Positions 26,174 to 35,930 are shown, counted from the stretch's first letter. The stretch is DNA of 64,000 nt from Gammaproteobacteria bacterium (GCA_024641505.1 JAHECY010000012.1:1-64000); one strand, 5' to 3'. Notes: generated by a model from the letters alone, not told the origin. A program made the numbers and translations.

Positions 26174-27115
26174 GCCATCCCGGTTCGTGTCATCGTCGCC
26201 AAAACCGTCCTGGTCCTGATCGTTGTCGTGGTAACAATCACCGTTTTGATCGTCATCATAGCGCAAACCCAGAGGGTTAAGCGGGTTGCCGCAAAAGCTG
26301 ATACGGTTGGCCATCAGGTCCGCGATCAGTGGCCCATTGTCAGGGGCGTTGACAAGGCTCTGGAAGGCTTTGAAACGTTCCGGCGCGATGGCTGCCGCGG
26401 TCAGACGTGAGAGAAAATGCTGGGTGAAAACCCGCTGGCCGTGCTGCAGTTGTTCAAGGCTGACGTCCAGGTTGCAGGCGGCGCCACAGGTCAGCAATTG
26501 TTGCGCCGTGAATGCGCCGCTGTTGCGCACGATAAAATCCGTGAGCGGTGAAATGCCGACAAAGCCCGTGCCACTGCCGTGACTGGTGATTACGGCACCA
26601 TTGTCGAGGGAGGCGGCAATCAGGAACGGTGGCGTAAGCCCCGCGGTGTAGATGCGATAAGCGCCTTGTGGATCTGGTGCCGTCACCAGTTGCAGTCCGT
26701 GGGCGTCGCGCACTGTTATCGTCAGCGCCTGGGCATCTCCCCCGGTGTATACACTGCCGGCCAATGTGTCCACGGTATACAGGCTGGAAGTGTTCTGCAG
26801 CAACTGCAGGAGATAATCTGATATGGCTTCCAACTGCTCATCGGTGAATTTGGACTCCTGAAGAAATTTCATCTCCGTATTGGTGTCGATAGCGTTACGG
26901 ATATCTGCAATGGATCGGCCTTGGATGGCGGGGGCCTGGTCGGTGCCGACATCGGTGCCCATGGCGTCGTTGCCATGACACCGGGCGCAGTTGTTTTTAT
27001 ATAACCATTCACCATCCGGTTTGGCGTGTGTGTCTACAATATAGGAACAACCCGAAATTGCTTGCGCCATCAAACAACAGAAAATGACCGGAATCCGATT
27101 AAGCATGCTAAACAC
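26162..27115 (-). CDS. Monoheme cytochrome c lipoprotein with Asp-rich tail
   Basis: A 317-residue lipoprotein (lipobox ISGC, Cys23) with one heme site, CARCH (C43/C46/H47), within a class I-like domain. A Met-containing helix follows, with KFLQESKFTDEQLEAISDYLLQLL closing the domain at about 110. The central part is a beta-rich segment (TLAGSVYTGGDAQALTITVRDAHG), then a helical region. The C-terminus reads DDDQNGDCYHDNDQDQDGFGDD, resembling thrombospondin type 3 / calcium-binding DxDxDG repeats. The start is a GTG; an ATG three codons in is an alternative. The mix of heme and a predicted Ca2+-binding tail is unusual. It is the convergent partner of the phosphodiesterase gene. Confidence 0.82.
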   Translation of the reverse strand: MFSMLNRIPVIFCCLMAQAISGCSYIVDTHAKPDGEWLYKNNCARCHGNDAMGTDVGTDQAPAIQGRSIADIRNAIDTNTEMKFLQESKFTDEQLEAISDYLLQLLQNTSSLYTVDTLAGSVYTGGDAQALTITVRDAHGLQLVTAPDPQGAYRIYTAGLTPPFLIAASLDNGAVITSHGSGTGFVGISPLTDFIVRNSGAFTAQQLLTCGAACNLDVSLEQLQHGQRVFTQHFLSRLTAAAIAPERFKAFQSLVNAPDNGPLIADLMANRISFCGNPLNPLGLRYDDDQNGDCYHDNDQDQDGFGDDDTNRDGLPG

Positions 27116-27330
27116 TCACAAAATGATTGTAATATTTCTGGGGATTATACCTGTTCTTAGGTCCCGCACCAATTCCCGGGACCTCTGTGGAATAGGGGCG
27201 TGCTGGCCAGGCGTTGACGGTGTCCGGCATCAGAGCGCTCAGTAGTTTGATGTATATATGAAATTCTACTGGAACTCTAAGTAATAACGTTGAATACTTT
27301 ACTGGTTTGATGAGAAATTGCGTGTAACCT

Positions 27331-30300
27331 ATGTTATTGCTGACTGACCCGCTCGCGGATGACCCTTTGCGCCAAAATATCAGCAATGCATATTTGGCCA
27401 ATGAAGCCAAGTGTCTGGAAAAATTGCTGGCCCGGGCCCGTATCGATGACCGTACTAGTCTCCAGGTACAGGATCTTGCCCGGCATCTGGTATCCCGGGT
27501 ACGTTCCCGCGGGCGTCAATCCGGGGTTATGGAAGCTTTTGTCCAGGAGTATGGCTTGTCCACGCCGGAAGGGGTGGTGTTGATGTGTCTTGCCGAGTCG
27601 CTGCTGCGTATTCCCGATGCCGCCACCGCCGATCAACTCATCCAGGATAAGTTGAGTCCTGCCAATTGGGCGGCGCATCTGGGACACAGTGACTCCCTCT
27701 GGGTTAACGCCTCCACGTGGGGCCTGATGCTGAGCGGCAGATTGCTGCGTCAGGAGGAATTTCAGGCAGCGAATCCCATGAGTGTACTCACGGGATTGCT
27801 GGCGCGCAGCAGCGAGCCGCTGATTCGTTCGGCGGTTAAGCAGGCCATGGGTATCATGGCGCACCAATTCGTCATGGGACGCACCATCGCTGATGCCTGG
27901 CAACGCAGCCGGGAACTGGCCGCGGGTGGCAATCAGTGTTCGTTCGACATGCTGGGCGAAGCCGCATACACCACAGCGGATGCGCAGCGCTATCACACGG
28001 CCTACCAGGAGGCCATTTCCCATCTGCAAGCGGTAACCGGTAAAGCACCGAATGTATTTACCGCACCCGGCATTTCCGTGAAATTGTCCGCTTTGCATCC
28101 CCGCTACCAATATGCACAGTACCAGCGAGTGTTGGCGGAATTGCCGGAGCGTCTGCTGGGGCTGGCATTATCGGCACGACAAGCCAATATCGGCTTGACC
28201 ATCGATGCTGAAGAGGCTGAGCGGCTGGATTTGTCGTTGGACGTTTTTCAACGCGTGTTCAGTGATCCGCGTCTGGCGGACTGGGAAGGATTGGGGCTCG
28301 CGGTGCAGACTTACCAGAAACGCGCGCTACCTGTTTTGGAATGGCTGCTGGCCCTGAGTGAACGGCACCGCAAGCGTATTCCCGTGCGCCTGGTGAAAGG
28401 CGCTTATTGGGACACGGAGATCAAGCGGGCGCAAGAACAGGGATTGGCGGATTATCCGGTATTTACCCGCAAAGCTTCCACCGATGTATCATTTCTCGCC
28501 TGCGCCCGTTTTATTTGGGCGCAGCGCAGTCATTTCTACGCACAATTCGCCACCCATAATGCGCATACCATCGCCTATGTCCTGCAGCTGACGGCTGGAA
28601 GCAGCGATTTTGAATTCCAGCGCCTGCATGGCATGGGCGCCGCCCTTTATCAGGAGGTGGCGGCGCCGCCTTACCAGGCGCGGTGTCGGGTGTATGCACC
28701 CGTGGGGAGTCACGAGGATTTGTTGCCCTATCTGGTGCGCAGACTGCTTGAGAACGGTGCCAACACATCATTCGTGCACCGCATCGAGGATCACGCACTC
28801 GCCGTCGACAGTATCGTGGCGGACCCGGTGGCGCGAGTGGCGAAGTTGTTCGATAAACCGCACCCGCGCATTCCACTGCCGCGTCACCTGTATGCACCGG
28901 CGCGGGTGAATGCCATGGGGGTCCATCTCAACGATCCGGCGGAGATCGGTGAGTTTCGCGAGTTATTGCTGGCGGCTGCGCAACGTACCTGGCTGGCGGC
29001 CCCGATCATTGCCGGTAAGTCATTTTTCGATCGGGAACAAACATGTTTTAGTCCGGGTGACCTGGGGTATGAGATCGGTGCCGTGGTTCATGCCAGTGCA
29101 CCGCATGTGGCGCTGGCGCTGCAAGCGGCGCGTAAGGCGTTCCCCGCCTGGTCGCGTTTGCCTGCGGGCAAACGGGCGGCGATATTGCTGCGCGCGGCCG
29201 ATCTGCTCGAGCGGCACCTGTCGGAACTTGTCTATCTGTGTGTGGCGGAGGCCGGGCGCACCGTCGCCGACGCTGTGGCGGAGGTGCGTGAGGCGGTGGA
29301 TTTCTGCCGTTATTACGCTGTGGAGATGCGCGATAAGTGGGCCGTGCCGCAGATTCTGCCGGGGCCGACGGGGGAGCGCAATCTGTTGTCTTATCATGGC
29401 CGCGGAGTGTTCTATTGTATCAGCCCCTGGAATTTTCCGATCGCCCTGTTTACCGGTCAGGTGGCGGCGGCACTGGTGACCGGCAACTGTGTGATCGCCA
29501 AGCCCGCCACGGCGACGCCCCTGTGCGCCTATTTGGTGACGAAGCTGTTGTATGATGCCGGCGTCCCTCCGGAGGTATTGCACTTTCTTCCTGGATCCAG
29601 TGGTGAGTTGGGCGAGAAGCTGCTGATGGCTGAAGGTGTTGATGGCGTCGCGTTTACCGGATCATTCGCCAGCGCAAAAAATATCCAAGGGGTGTTGGCG
29701 CGGCGTCCGGGCGCAATCATTCCATTGATTGCCGAAACCGGCGGCATTAACGCCATGATCGCCGACAGTTCCGCGCTCCCCGAGCAATTGGTCATGGATG
29801 TGCTGCGTTCCGCGTTCAACAGTGCGGGGCAACGCTGTTCCGCCCTGCGCATCCTTATGGTTCAAGAGGATATCGCCGCGCGCGTCGTCGATATGCTGGC
29901 CGGTGCAACGGCGGAGTTGCGCGTGGGTGATCCACGATGGTTGAGTACAGACATCGGTCCAGTGATTGATCATGAAAGCCGTGAGCAGATCCAGAGTTAC
30001 CTGCAACAACTTCCCGGCGCGGCGCGCATCCTGTACCAAGGTGTTATGGCTGCTGACCTGCCTACTGGTTATTATGTCGCCCCGAGTATCGTGGAGTTGC
30101 CGGATATATCCCATTTGAAAAAGGAAGTATTCGGCCCGGTGCTGCATGTGGTGCGATTTAAGCATAAGCAAATGAAACAGGTCATCGAGTCAGTTAATAA
30201 TACAGGGTATGGTTTAACATTGGGAATTCACAGTCGTATCAGCCGCACGGTCGACGATATCGTGCACGGCGCGCACATCGGTAATATTTATGTGAATCGC

Positions 30301-30474
30301 AATATGGTCGGCGCCGTGGTCGGCGCGCAACCGTTTGGTGGTGAAGGGAGGTCCGGCACCGGCTTCAAGGCGGGAGGACCCAACTACTTGTTGCGTTTTA
30401 TGGTGGAGCGTACCTTGAGTAATAATATTACCGCAACCGGTGGGAATGCCACTTTATTATCATTGGGGGAGTAG
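27331..30474 (+). CDS. putA: Bifunctional proline dehydrogenase / P5C dehydrogenase
   Basis: PutA oxidises proline to P5C with FAD and then to glutamate with NAD+. At 1047 residues it carries the two enzymatic halves. The PRODH half (about 100-480) has LTIDAEEAERLDLSL, RLVKGAYWDTEIKRAQ and ATHNAHTIAYVLQL. The ALDH half has ISPWNFPIALFTGQ, the general base Glu in ETGGINAM and the catalytic Cys in SAGQRCSALR. It lacks the N-terminal ribbon-helix-helix domain that makes the E. coli protein a repressor, so it should be purely enzymatic. The start is an ATG without a clear ribosome binding site. Two genes of a different family follow 14 bases on, perhaps in one transcript. Confidence 0.95.
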   Translation: MLLLTDPLADDPLRQNISNAYLANEAKCLEKLLARARIDDRTSLQVQDLARHLVSRVRSRGRQSGVMEAFVQEYGLSTPEGVVLMCLAESLLRIPDAATADQLIQDKLSPANWAAHLGHSDSLWVNASTWGLMLSGRLLRQEEFQAANPMSVLTGLLARSSEPLIRSAVKQAMGIMAHQFVMGRTIADAWQRSRELAAGGNQCSFDMLGEAAYTTADAQRYHTAYQEAISHLQAVTGKAPNVFTAPGISVKLSALHPRYQYAQYQRVLAELPERLLGLALSARQANIGLTIDAEEAERLDLSLDVFQRVFSDPRLADWEGLGLAVQTYQKRALPVLEWLLALSERHRKRIPVRLVKGAYWDTEIKRAQEQGLADYPVFTRKASTDVSFLACARFIWAQRSHFYAQFATHNAHTIAYVLQLTAGSSDFEFQRLHGMGAALYQEVAAPPYQARCRVYAPVGSHEDLLPYLVRRLLENGANTSFVHRIEDHALAVDSIVADPVARVAKLFDKPHPRIPLPRHLYAPARVNAMGVHLNDPAEIGEFRELLLAAAQRTWLAAPIIAGKSFFDREQTCFSPGDLGYEIGAVVHASAPHVALALQAARKAFPAWSRLPAGKRAAILLRAADLLERHLSELVYLCVAEAGRTVADAVAEVREAVDFCRYYAVEMRDKWAVPQILPGPTGERNLLSYHGRGVFYCISPWNFPIALFTGQVAAALVTGNCVIAKPATATPLCAYLVTKLLYDAGVPPEVLHFLPGSSGELGEKLLMAEGVDGVAFTGSFASAKNIQGVLARRPGAIIPLIAETGGINAMIADSSALPEQLVMDVLRSAFNSAGQRCSALRILMVQEDIAARVVDMLAGATAELRVGDPRWLSTDIGPVIDHESREQIQSYLQQLPGAARILYQGVMAADLPTGYYVAPSIVELPDISHLKKEVFGPVLHVVRFKHKQMKQVIESVNNTGYGLTLGIHSRISRTVDDIVHGAHIGNIYVNRNMVGAVVGAQPFGGEGRSGTGFKAGGPNYLLRFMVERTLSNNITATGGNATLLSLGE

Positions 30475-30487
30475 TCGGGGCTGACGT

Positions 30488-31006
30488 ATGCTGGACCAAA
30501 TATTCAAGCTGATCAAAATTCTGAATTCGGATCAAGAGCCGATCCACCTGAGCATGGGGTTCGCCTTTGCCATGGTGATTGGTTTGACGCCGTTGTTCAG
30601 TCCGCACAACCTGCTCGTGTTGTTGATGGTGCTGGTGTTGCGAGTCAACTTCTCGGCTTTCCTGCTGGGGTGGGCGTTTTTTTCCGCGGTTGGTTATGCA
30701 TTAGATCCCGTTATGCATGAGCTTGGCTTGCGCGTGCTGTCTGCTCCGGGGTTGCAGAATCTATGGACTGAATGGTACAACTCCGCGTTCTGGCGTCTGA
30801 CTCTCTATAATAACACTATCGTGATGGGCAGCGTGCTGTTATCGGCGGCGTTGTTTGCGCCCATGTTGCTGGTCGGCAATTATGTGATACGCCAGTACCG
30901 TGCAGTATTGCTGGCGCGGTTGCGCGCTACGCGTTTGTTTCAGATATTGAAGGCGTCCAAGTGGTTCAAGCGCTATCAGGCATTCCAGGAACTCAGTGAT
31001 GCATAA
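30488..31006 (+). CDS. TIGR03546 family membrane protein
   Basis: A 172-residue integral membrane protein with segments around 25-45 (MGFAFAMVIGLTPLFSPHNLLVLLMVLVLRV), 50-75 (FLLGWAFFSAVGYALD) and 120-140 (VMGSVLLSAALFAPMLLVG). The sequence matches the TIGR03546 uncharacterised family, known to be encoded beside TIGR03545 proteins, as here. The partner starts at 30999, overlapping by 8 bases. The function is unknown. It lies 14 bases after putA. Confidence 0.8.
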   Translation: MLDQIFKLIKILNSDQEPIHLSMGFAFAMVIGLTPLFSPHNLLVLLMVLVLRVNFSAFLLGWAFFSAVGYALDPVMHELGLRVLSAPGLQNLWTEWYNSAFWRLTLYNNTIVMGSVLLSAALFAPMLLVGNYVIRQYRAVLLARLRATRLFQILKASKWFKRYQAFQELSDA

Positions 31007-32912
31007 AATCGTGCGTTGGCCCGGCCTGTTCGTGTTTCTGCTGTTTATCGGTTTGCTCGTCGGTGGTCTGCTGGTAAGCGCCAGTACACTGGTGAAGCGG
31101 GCGATTGAGGCAACGGGCACCGGTATTGTCGGTGCGAAAGTGGAGGTTGGGCAGGTGGATCTGTCGTTGGCGCCTCTGGGTTTCCACGTGTTCGATTTGC
31201 AGGTCACCGATCCCGACGCGCCGATGGTCAACGCTTTTCAGATCGATGACATCGAATTTTTTCTGGATACGGAGCAACTGCTGCACTTGAAGACCATTGT
31301 GCACGAGATGCAGATAAAACGGCTGCGCGTGAAGGTGCCGCGCAAGGAATCCGGGGCGATATTGCAGCCCGTGGCGCCGGCCAACGGCGATGCTCCCACA
31401 TCGGAGCAAGGGCAAAGCATCTATGAATTTCCCTCCCTGGAAGAATTCAAGGTGGAGGACATTTTCAACCGCGAAAAACTGGACTCCGTCGAGCATCTCA
31501 ATCGCTTGCGTGTGGTAACGGCCCAGGATCGGGAGCTCTGGAACGATAAACTCGCGGGATTACCCAACGGGAAAAAGGTGAATCATTATCGTGAAGTGCT
31601 CGCGAATCTGAATTTTAACAGCACTGGCGATGTTGCCGCCGACGCCGCGGCGCTGCAGACAATGGCCGATGATGCACGCAAAGTACAAGGCGAGGTGCGC
31701 ACGGATTTCGAAAATCTGGATGCGGCACGCCGCGACGCACAGACAATGTTGCATGATATGCGCACTTCATTTAAACGGTTCGCAGCGTTGCCGGCGCAGG
31801 ATGTGGCGCGTATTCAGGCGAAATATTCCCTGTCTCCCACAGGTCTGGCCAATGTCAGCGACCTGTTATTCGGCGAGAAAGTGCGCTATTGGGTGTCGAT
31901 GGCGCTGGACTGGTACGTGAAACTCAAGCCGATTTACGAACGGTTCGAGAAGAACCAGGCGGTGGTGGAAGCGCCGGAACGTTCGTCAGGCGTGTACGTG
32001 CGTTATCCGGAGCATGGTAAGTACCCCGATTTCCTGGTGCATCGCGCCAGTATTTCGATGGAGTTGTCGGTGGGTAAAATCAACGGAGAACTGCGCAACC
32101 TGACCTCCGACCAGTCGGTGGAGGGCCATCCTCTGACATTCAACCTGTTCTCCAAGGAAATGCAGGGTGTGCAGGATATCGAAATTGTCGGCATCCTCAA
32201 TCATGTGGATCCCGGTAAGTCCACCGATTCGGTAAGCGTCAAGGCGCGCAGCATCCAGGCGCGCGAGATCAATGTGCTGAAAAATGCGCAGTTTCCCCTG
32301 CGCCTGGCGGCGGCGGAAATGGACCTGGAAAGTGCCGTTGAGTTGATTGGCACGAATATCGGCAGCAAAATGAACGTCGCGTTCCGGAACACAAATTTTT
32401 CCGTGCCGTTTAAGGATAAACCCAGCCGGATCGCGGCAGCGATGGCCGAAAGTCTGGCTGGAATCAAGACCTTTGATGCCCAGGTGACGCTCAGTGGCAC
32501 GTTGTCGGACTTCGGCCTCAGCATCAAATCCAATGTCGATGATGTCTTGAAAAAAGCCATCGGCGAACAGGTCGCGCAGGCGGCGCAAGATTTTAAACAC
32601 AGAGTGCAGCAAGAACTCGATAAACGCATCGCCGAACCCATGGCCAACCTGCAACAGGAAATGGCCCATGCCGAGGAAATCGGCAATGCGGTCGAACGTA
32701 AAATCGCCGAGCTGAAAACATTGCGCGATCAGGCGGAACAGCGCGTCAAGGATCTGGACAACACCTATCAGGCGAAATTGACCGAACAGAAACAACAGTT
32801 GCAGCGCAACGTCGACACTAAGGTTGATCAGGAAAAATCAGCGGCGCAGGAGAAAGCCAAGGCCAAGCAGCGAAAGTTGCAGGATGAATTCAAGGATAAA
32901 TTAAAGCGCTGA
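30999..32912 (+). CDS. TIGR03545 family coiled-coil membrane-anchored protein
   Basis: A 637-residue protein (start ATG at 30999; the track uses the GTG one codon earlier). An N-terminal membrane anchor (GLFVFLLFIGLLVGGLLVSA) is followed by a domain with GAKVEVGQVDLSLAPLGFHVFDLQVTDPDAPMVNAFQIDDIEFFLD, typical of AsmA-like envelope proteins that span the periplasm. The C-terminal 130 residues are a long coiled coil (QQEMAHAEEIGNAVERKIAELKTLRDQAEQRVKDL) ending in a basic tail. Partner of TIGR03546; the pair is uncharacterised. A role in envelope lipid or outer-membrane maintenance is speculation based on the AsmA-like part. Confidence 0.8.
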   Translation: MHKIVRWPGLFVFLLFIGLLVGGLLVSASTLVKRAIEATGTGIVGAKVEVGQVDLSLAPLGFHVFDLQVTDPDAPMVNAFQIDDIEFFLDTEQLLHLKTIVHEMQIKRLRVKVPRKESGAILQPVAPANGDAPTSEQGQSIYEFPSLEEFKVEDIFNREKLDSVEHLNRLRVVTAQDRELWNDKLAGLPNGKKVNHYREVLANLNFNSTGDVAADAAALQTMADDARKVQGEVRTDFENLDAARRDAQTMLHDMRTSFKRFAALPAQDVARIQAKYSLSPTGLANVSDLLFGEKVRYWVSMALDWYVKLKPIYERFEKNQAVVEAPERSSGVYVRYPEHGKYPDFLVHRASISMELSVGKINGELRNLTSDQSVEGHPLTFNLFSKEMQGVQDIEIVGILNHVDPGKSTDSVSVKARSIQAREINVLKNAQFPLRLAAAEMDLESAVELIGTNIGSKMNVAFRNTNFSVPFKDKPSRIAAAMAESLAGIKTFDAQVTLSGTLSDFGLSIKSNVDDVLKKAIGEQVAQAAQDFKHRVQQELDKRIAEPMANLQQEMAHAEEIGNAVERKIAELKTLRDQAEQRVKDLDNTYQAKLTEQKQQLQRNVDTKVDQEKSAAQEKAKAKQRKLQDEFKDKLKR

Positions 32913-32920
32913 TACCTCCA

Positions 32921-34396
32921 ATGCCTGACTCCAGCAACCGACAAGCGGTATTGGCTCTTGACCAGGGGGGGCATGCCAGCCGCGCTTTCGTCGTGGGTTT
33001 GGATGGCAGCGTACTGACCGAGCACCATTGTGATATTGCGACCTTCTACCCCGCCGTAGACCGGGTAGAGCATGACCCGTTGGAGTTGGTATCGTCATTC
33101 CGGTCTTGTCTGCAGGTGGTCGCGGAATATTGTACCCGGCACGGTGTGGACATCGTCGCCGCGGGGTTGGCGACGCAACGTTCGAGCATGGTTTGCTGGG
33201 ACCGGCATACCGGCAGTCCGTTGACTCCGGTGCTTAGTTGGCAGGATCGACGCAATGCCGACTGGCTGCGAGGTTTGACGCACTGGAATCCCCTGGTCCA
33301 TGAGCGTACCGGTTTGCGTATCAGTGCCCACTATGGCGCCGGCAAAATGCGCTGGTGTCTTGACCACCTTCCGGAGGTGGCTGCCGCTTACAGCGTCGGA
33401 CGTCTGGCCTGGGGTCCGCTGGCCTCCTTTCTGTTGTTTCATCTGGTACGTGAACATCCATTGCTGGTGGATCCGGTCAATGCGTCACGCACATTGCTCT
33501 GGGGGCTGTCCGCCATGGATTGGGATGGCGAACTGCTGGCCTTGTTTCATTTGGACGACTCATGCCTGCCGCGCTGTGTCGCGAATCTGCATGCGTTCGG
33601 CATGCTTGATATCCCCGACCGGAATGTACCCCTGAGCCTGCTCACCGGGGATCAGCCGGCGGCGTTATTCGCCTATGGTGCGCCCGATCTGGACACCGCC
33701 TACATCAATATGGGCACCGGCGCTTTCGTCCAGCGCCTGACCCATGCGCCGCCCAGGCATGCGCCCGAATTGCTCAGTAGCGTGGTGTATTGCGGTGAAG
33801 GAAATTCCCTGTTCGGGTTGGAAGGCACGGTGAATGGCGCCGGCAGCGCCATCATGCAATTGGTGCGGGAGCTGGCCATTGACGCGGACGTTGCTGAGCG
33901 GGAATTTGAATCGTGGTTGCAGACTTGCGTGGTACCGCCATTGTTTCTCAATGGCGTATCCGGGCTGGGTTCTCCCTATTGGCGTTCAGACTTCAACTCG
34001 CGATTTGTCGGCAACGGAACGCCGCAGGAAAAACTGGTGGCCGTGGCGGAGAGCGTTTTGTTCCTGATCAATGTGAATCTTGCCGAGATGAGTCGTTACC
34101 TCGCCCTACCTCGGCGCGTCGTGGCGACGGGCGGTTGGGCGAAAAACAGCGGGCTTTGCCAGCGTTTGGCGAATTTGACCGGATTGCCGGTACATCGACC
34201 GGGGCAGGTTGAAGCCACGGCGTTGGGTTTGGCATGGTTGTTGGCGCGGCCCTTTGGTCAATGGTCGGTGCGGGAAGCGATGGATATTTTTACCCCCGCG
34301 GTGGACACTGCGCTGCAGAATCGTTATCAGGCCTGGCTGCGGCAGATGACGATCGAACTTCAGGAGTCTGGAGCGGATCCGGCGCGCTATCCTTAG
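32921..34396 (+). CDS. FGGY-family carbohydrate kinase
   Basis: A 491-residue kinase of the glycerol/xylulose kinase superfamily. N-terminal half: LALDQGGHASRAFVV (phosphate loop), AAGLATQRSSMVCWDRHTGSPL and LSWQDRRN. C-terminal half: YINMGTGAFVQR, GLEGTVNGAGSA and VVATGGWAKNSGLCQRLANLTGLPV (adenosine motif). Phosphorylation of a sugar or polyol by ATP is expected; the substrate cannot be read from the sequence. No transporter or catabolic gene lies beside it; instead it follows the TIGR03546/TIGR03545 pair by 8 bases, suggesting one transcription unit. Confidence 0.88.
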   Translation: MPDSSNRQAVLALDQGGHASRAFVVGLDGSVLTEHHCDIATFYPAVDRVEHDPLELVSSFRSCLQVVAEYCTRHGVDIVAAGLATQRSSMVCWDRHTGSPLTPVLSWQDRRNADWLRGLTHWNPLVHERTGLRISAHYGAGKMRWCLDHLPEVAAAYSVGRLAWGPLASFLLFHLVREHPLLVDPVNASRTLLWGLSAMDWDGELLALFHLDDSCLPRCVANLHAFGMLDIPDRNVPLSLLTGDQPAALFAYGAPDLDTAYINMGTGAFVQRLTHAPPRHAPELLSSVVYCGEGNSLFGLEGTVNGAGSAIMQLVRELAIDADVAEREFESWLQTCVVPPLFLNGVSGLGSPYWRSDFNSRFVGNGTPQEKLVAVAESVLFLINVNLAEMSRYLALPRRVVATGGWAKNSGLCQRLANLTGLPVHRPGQVEATALGLAWLLARPFGQWSVREAMDIFTPAVDTALQNRYQAWLRQMTIELQESGADPARYP

Positions 34397-34425
34397 CGCG
34401 CCGGCGTGACGCATGGTTGCTATGG

Positions 34426-35652
34426 TTACTTGATATTGTTGTCGAGCAACAGCGCATACTCTTCTTTGATCACTTTCACGCTCGGATGATTTTCGCCATA
34501 GGCGCTGCGGAAGATCGCCAGTGCTCTCTGATACAGCGGTTTGGCTTTATCGTAGAGGCTCACGATGTAGTCCTCGCGATGATTCAGTTGGGTGGAAAAT
34601 ACCGTCGCGCGCCGTTCTTCGAGTGCGGAATATTCGTGGGTAGTGCTTGCTTTGTGAACGCGCATCTTGAGTTCTTGATTGTAAGCTTCTTCATTTTTTG
34701 CCTGGATATGATATATATTCGCCAGACTGTATAACGCGATCGCCAATTGCGGATCATCAGGCGCCAATTGCTTTTCCATGATCACCAGGGCTTCGCGGAA
34801 GAACGGAACGGCCTCGTTGTATTTTTCCTGTTTACTGCAGATCGTGCCGAGATTGAACAAGGATTCGGCAACATCGATATGGGACGGGCCGAGATTGGTG
34901 GAGCGGACGTTCAGCGCGCGCATGTGCATTTCCTCCGCCGCCCGATGGTTGCCGATGGTAGCGTAGATATTGGCAAGATTGTTCAACGCTTTGGCGATAT
35001 TAAGGCTCATGTTGTCCTGGCTGCCTTCCCAGGCCAGAATAGCCTGCTTGTAAAACAATTCCGCATCGTCAAGGCGCGCCAGTTTTTCATAGAGTAACGC
35101 CAGATTGTATGCGGATTGACCCACGGCGTATTTGTTGCCGGTGGCGTCTTTTTCGCGAATTTCCAGGGCCCGTAGATGCATGCTCTCAGCCTGATCGTAG
35201 TTCTTGAGGAGAGAGTAGAGGTTGGCCAGGTTGTTGAGCGCGCTCGCTACATCCGCATGATTTTCGCCGAGTACGGTGGTGAGTATGTCGAGGGATTTTT
35301 GATAATTTAGCCGCGCCTGTTCCAGCATGCCGCTGGCTTCAAAAATGATACCCATTTTGTTGAGCGAATCGGCAGTGTTGATGTGTACCGCTCCGAACAC
35401 CTGATAGGCGAATTGTATGGCTTGCTGAGCGTATTGTTTCGCCTGGTCCAGGTCATGCCGCTCGTAACTTTCAATGAAGCTGATGGTAGCCCGTTCCCAG
35501 TCGTCGGCCGTAGCGGCGGCGGGGGTGTCTCGCTCGACGTGGTCGCCGGGGTTTAGTTTGGCGAGCATGAGGGGGGCTGTAGTGAAGTCGTTGGCATGAC
35601 CGCAGGTCATGCTCAAACTCAGTAGTGCGCCGAGTATCAAGTATTTGCTCAT
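34426..35652 (-). CDS. Exported TPR protein
   Basis: A 408-residue protein with signal peptide (MSKYLILGALLSLSMTCGHA) and at least six TPR units of the kinesin-light-chain type, of the form A-x2-L-N-N-L-A-x-I-Y-x3-G-x5-E-x2-x-M-RAL-x-I-R (ALNNLANLYSLLKNYDQAESMHLRALEIRE, ALNNLANIYATIGNHRAAEEMHMRALNVR). It should serve as a periplasmic protein-protein scaffold. The ribosome binding site GGGAG is well spaced. Its partner is unknown. Convergent with the FGGY kinase gene, with 29 bases between. Confidence 0.85.
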   Translation of the reverse strand: MSKYLILGALLSLSMTCGHANDFTTAPLMLAKLNPGDHVERDTPAAATADDWERATISFIESYERHDLDQAKQYAQQAIQFAYQVFGAVHINTADSLNKMGIIFEASGMLEQARLNYQKSLDILTTVLGENHADVASALNNLANLYSLLKNYDQAESMHLRALEIREKDATGNKYAVGQSAYNLALLYEKLARLDDAELFYKQAILAWEGSQDNMSLNIAKALNNLANIYATIGNHRAAEEMHMRALNVRSTNLGPSHIDVAESLFNLGTICSKQEKYNEAVPFFREALVIMEKQLAPDDPQLAIALYSLANIYHIQAKNEEAYNQELKMRVHKASTTHEYSALEERRATVFSTQLNHREDYIVSLYDKAKPLYQRALAIFRSAYGENHPSVKVIKEEYALLLDNNIK

Positions 35653-35930
35653 TTAGAACTCCCTTGCTTTCCGTTTCCCGTTTCTATCCCTGCTGATTAA
35701 GATGGAGAAATACAGAAAGTAGAATGGTGAGCAAACCCAGGTATCGCCGCAAGCCAAAGCGCAATCCGCGTTGCCAATGAAAAACGCACACAACTTTCCT
35801 TCCGCTAACAGCTCTATCGGCGATTTGCGGAGCTATCTTTAGTGAAATGTGATGTGATTCCGCCAGACGCCGGCAGATTAGGTAACTGCTTGTAAACAAA
35901 CGTTGAAAATGTCTCCCGCCGGGGCCCCCG

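Noticed and set aside
35684-35899. 71-codon ORF on the minus strand between the TPR protein and the lipoprotein
   Set aside because: TTG start with poorly placed ribosome binding site and no recognisable domain.
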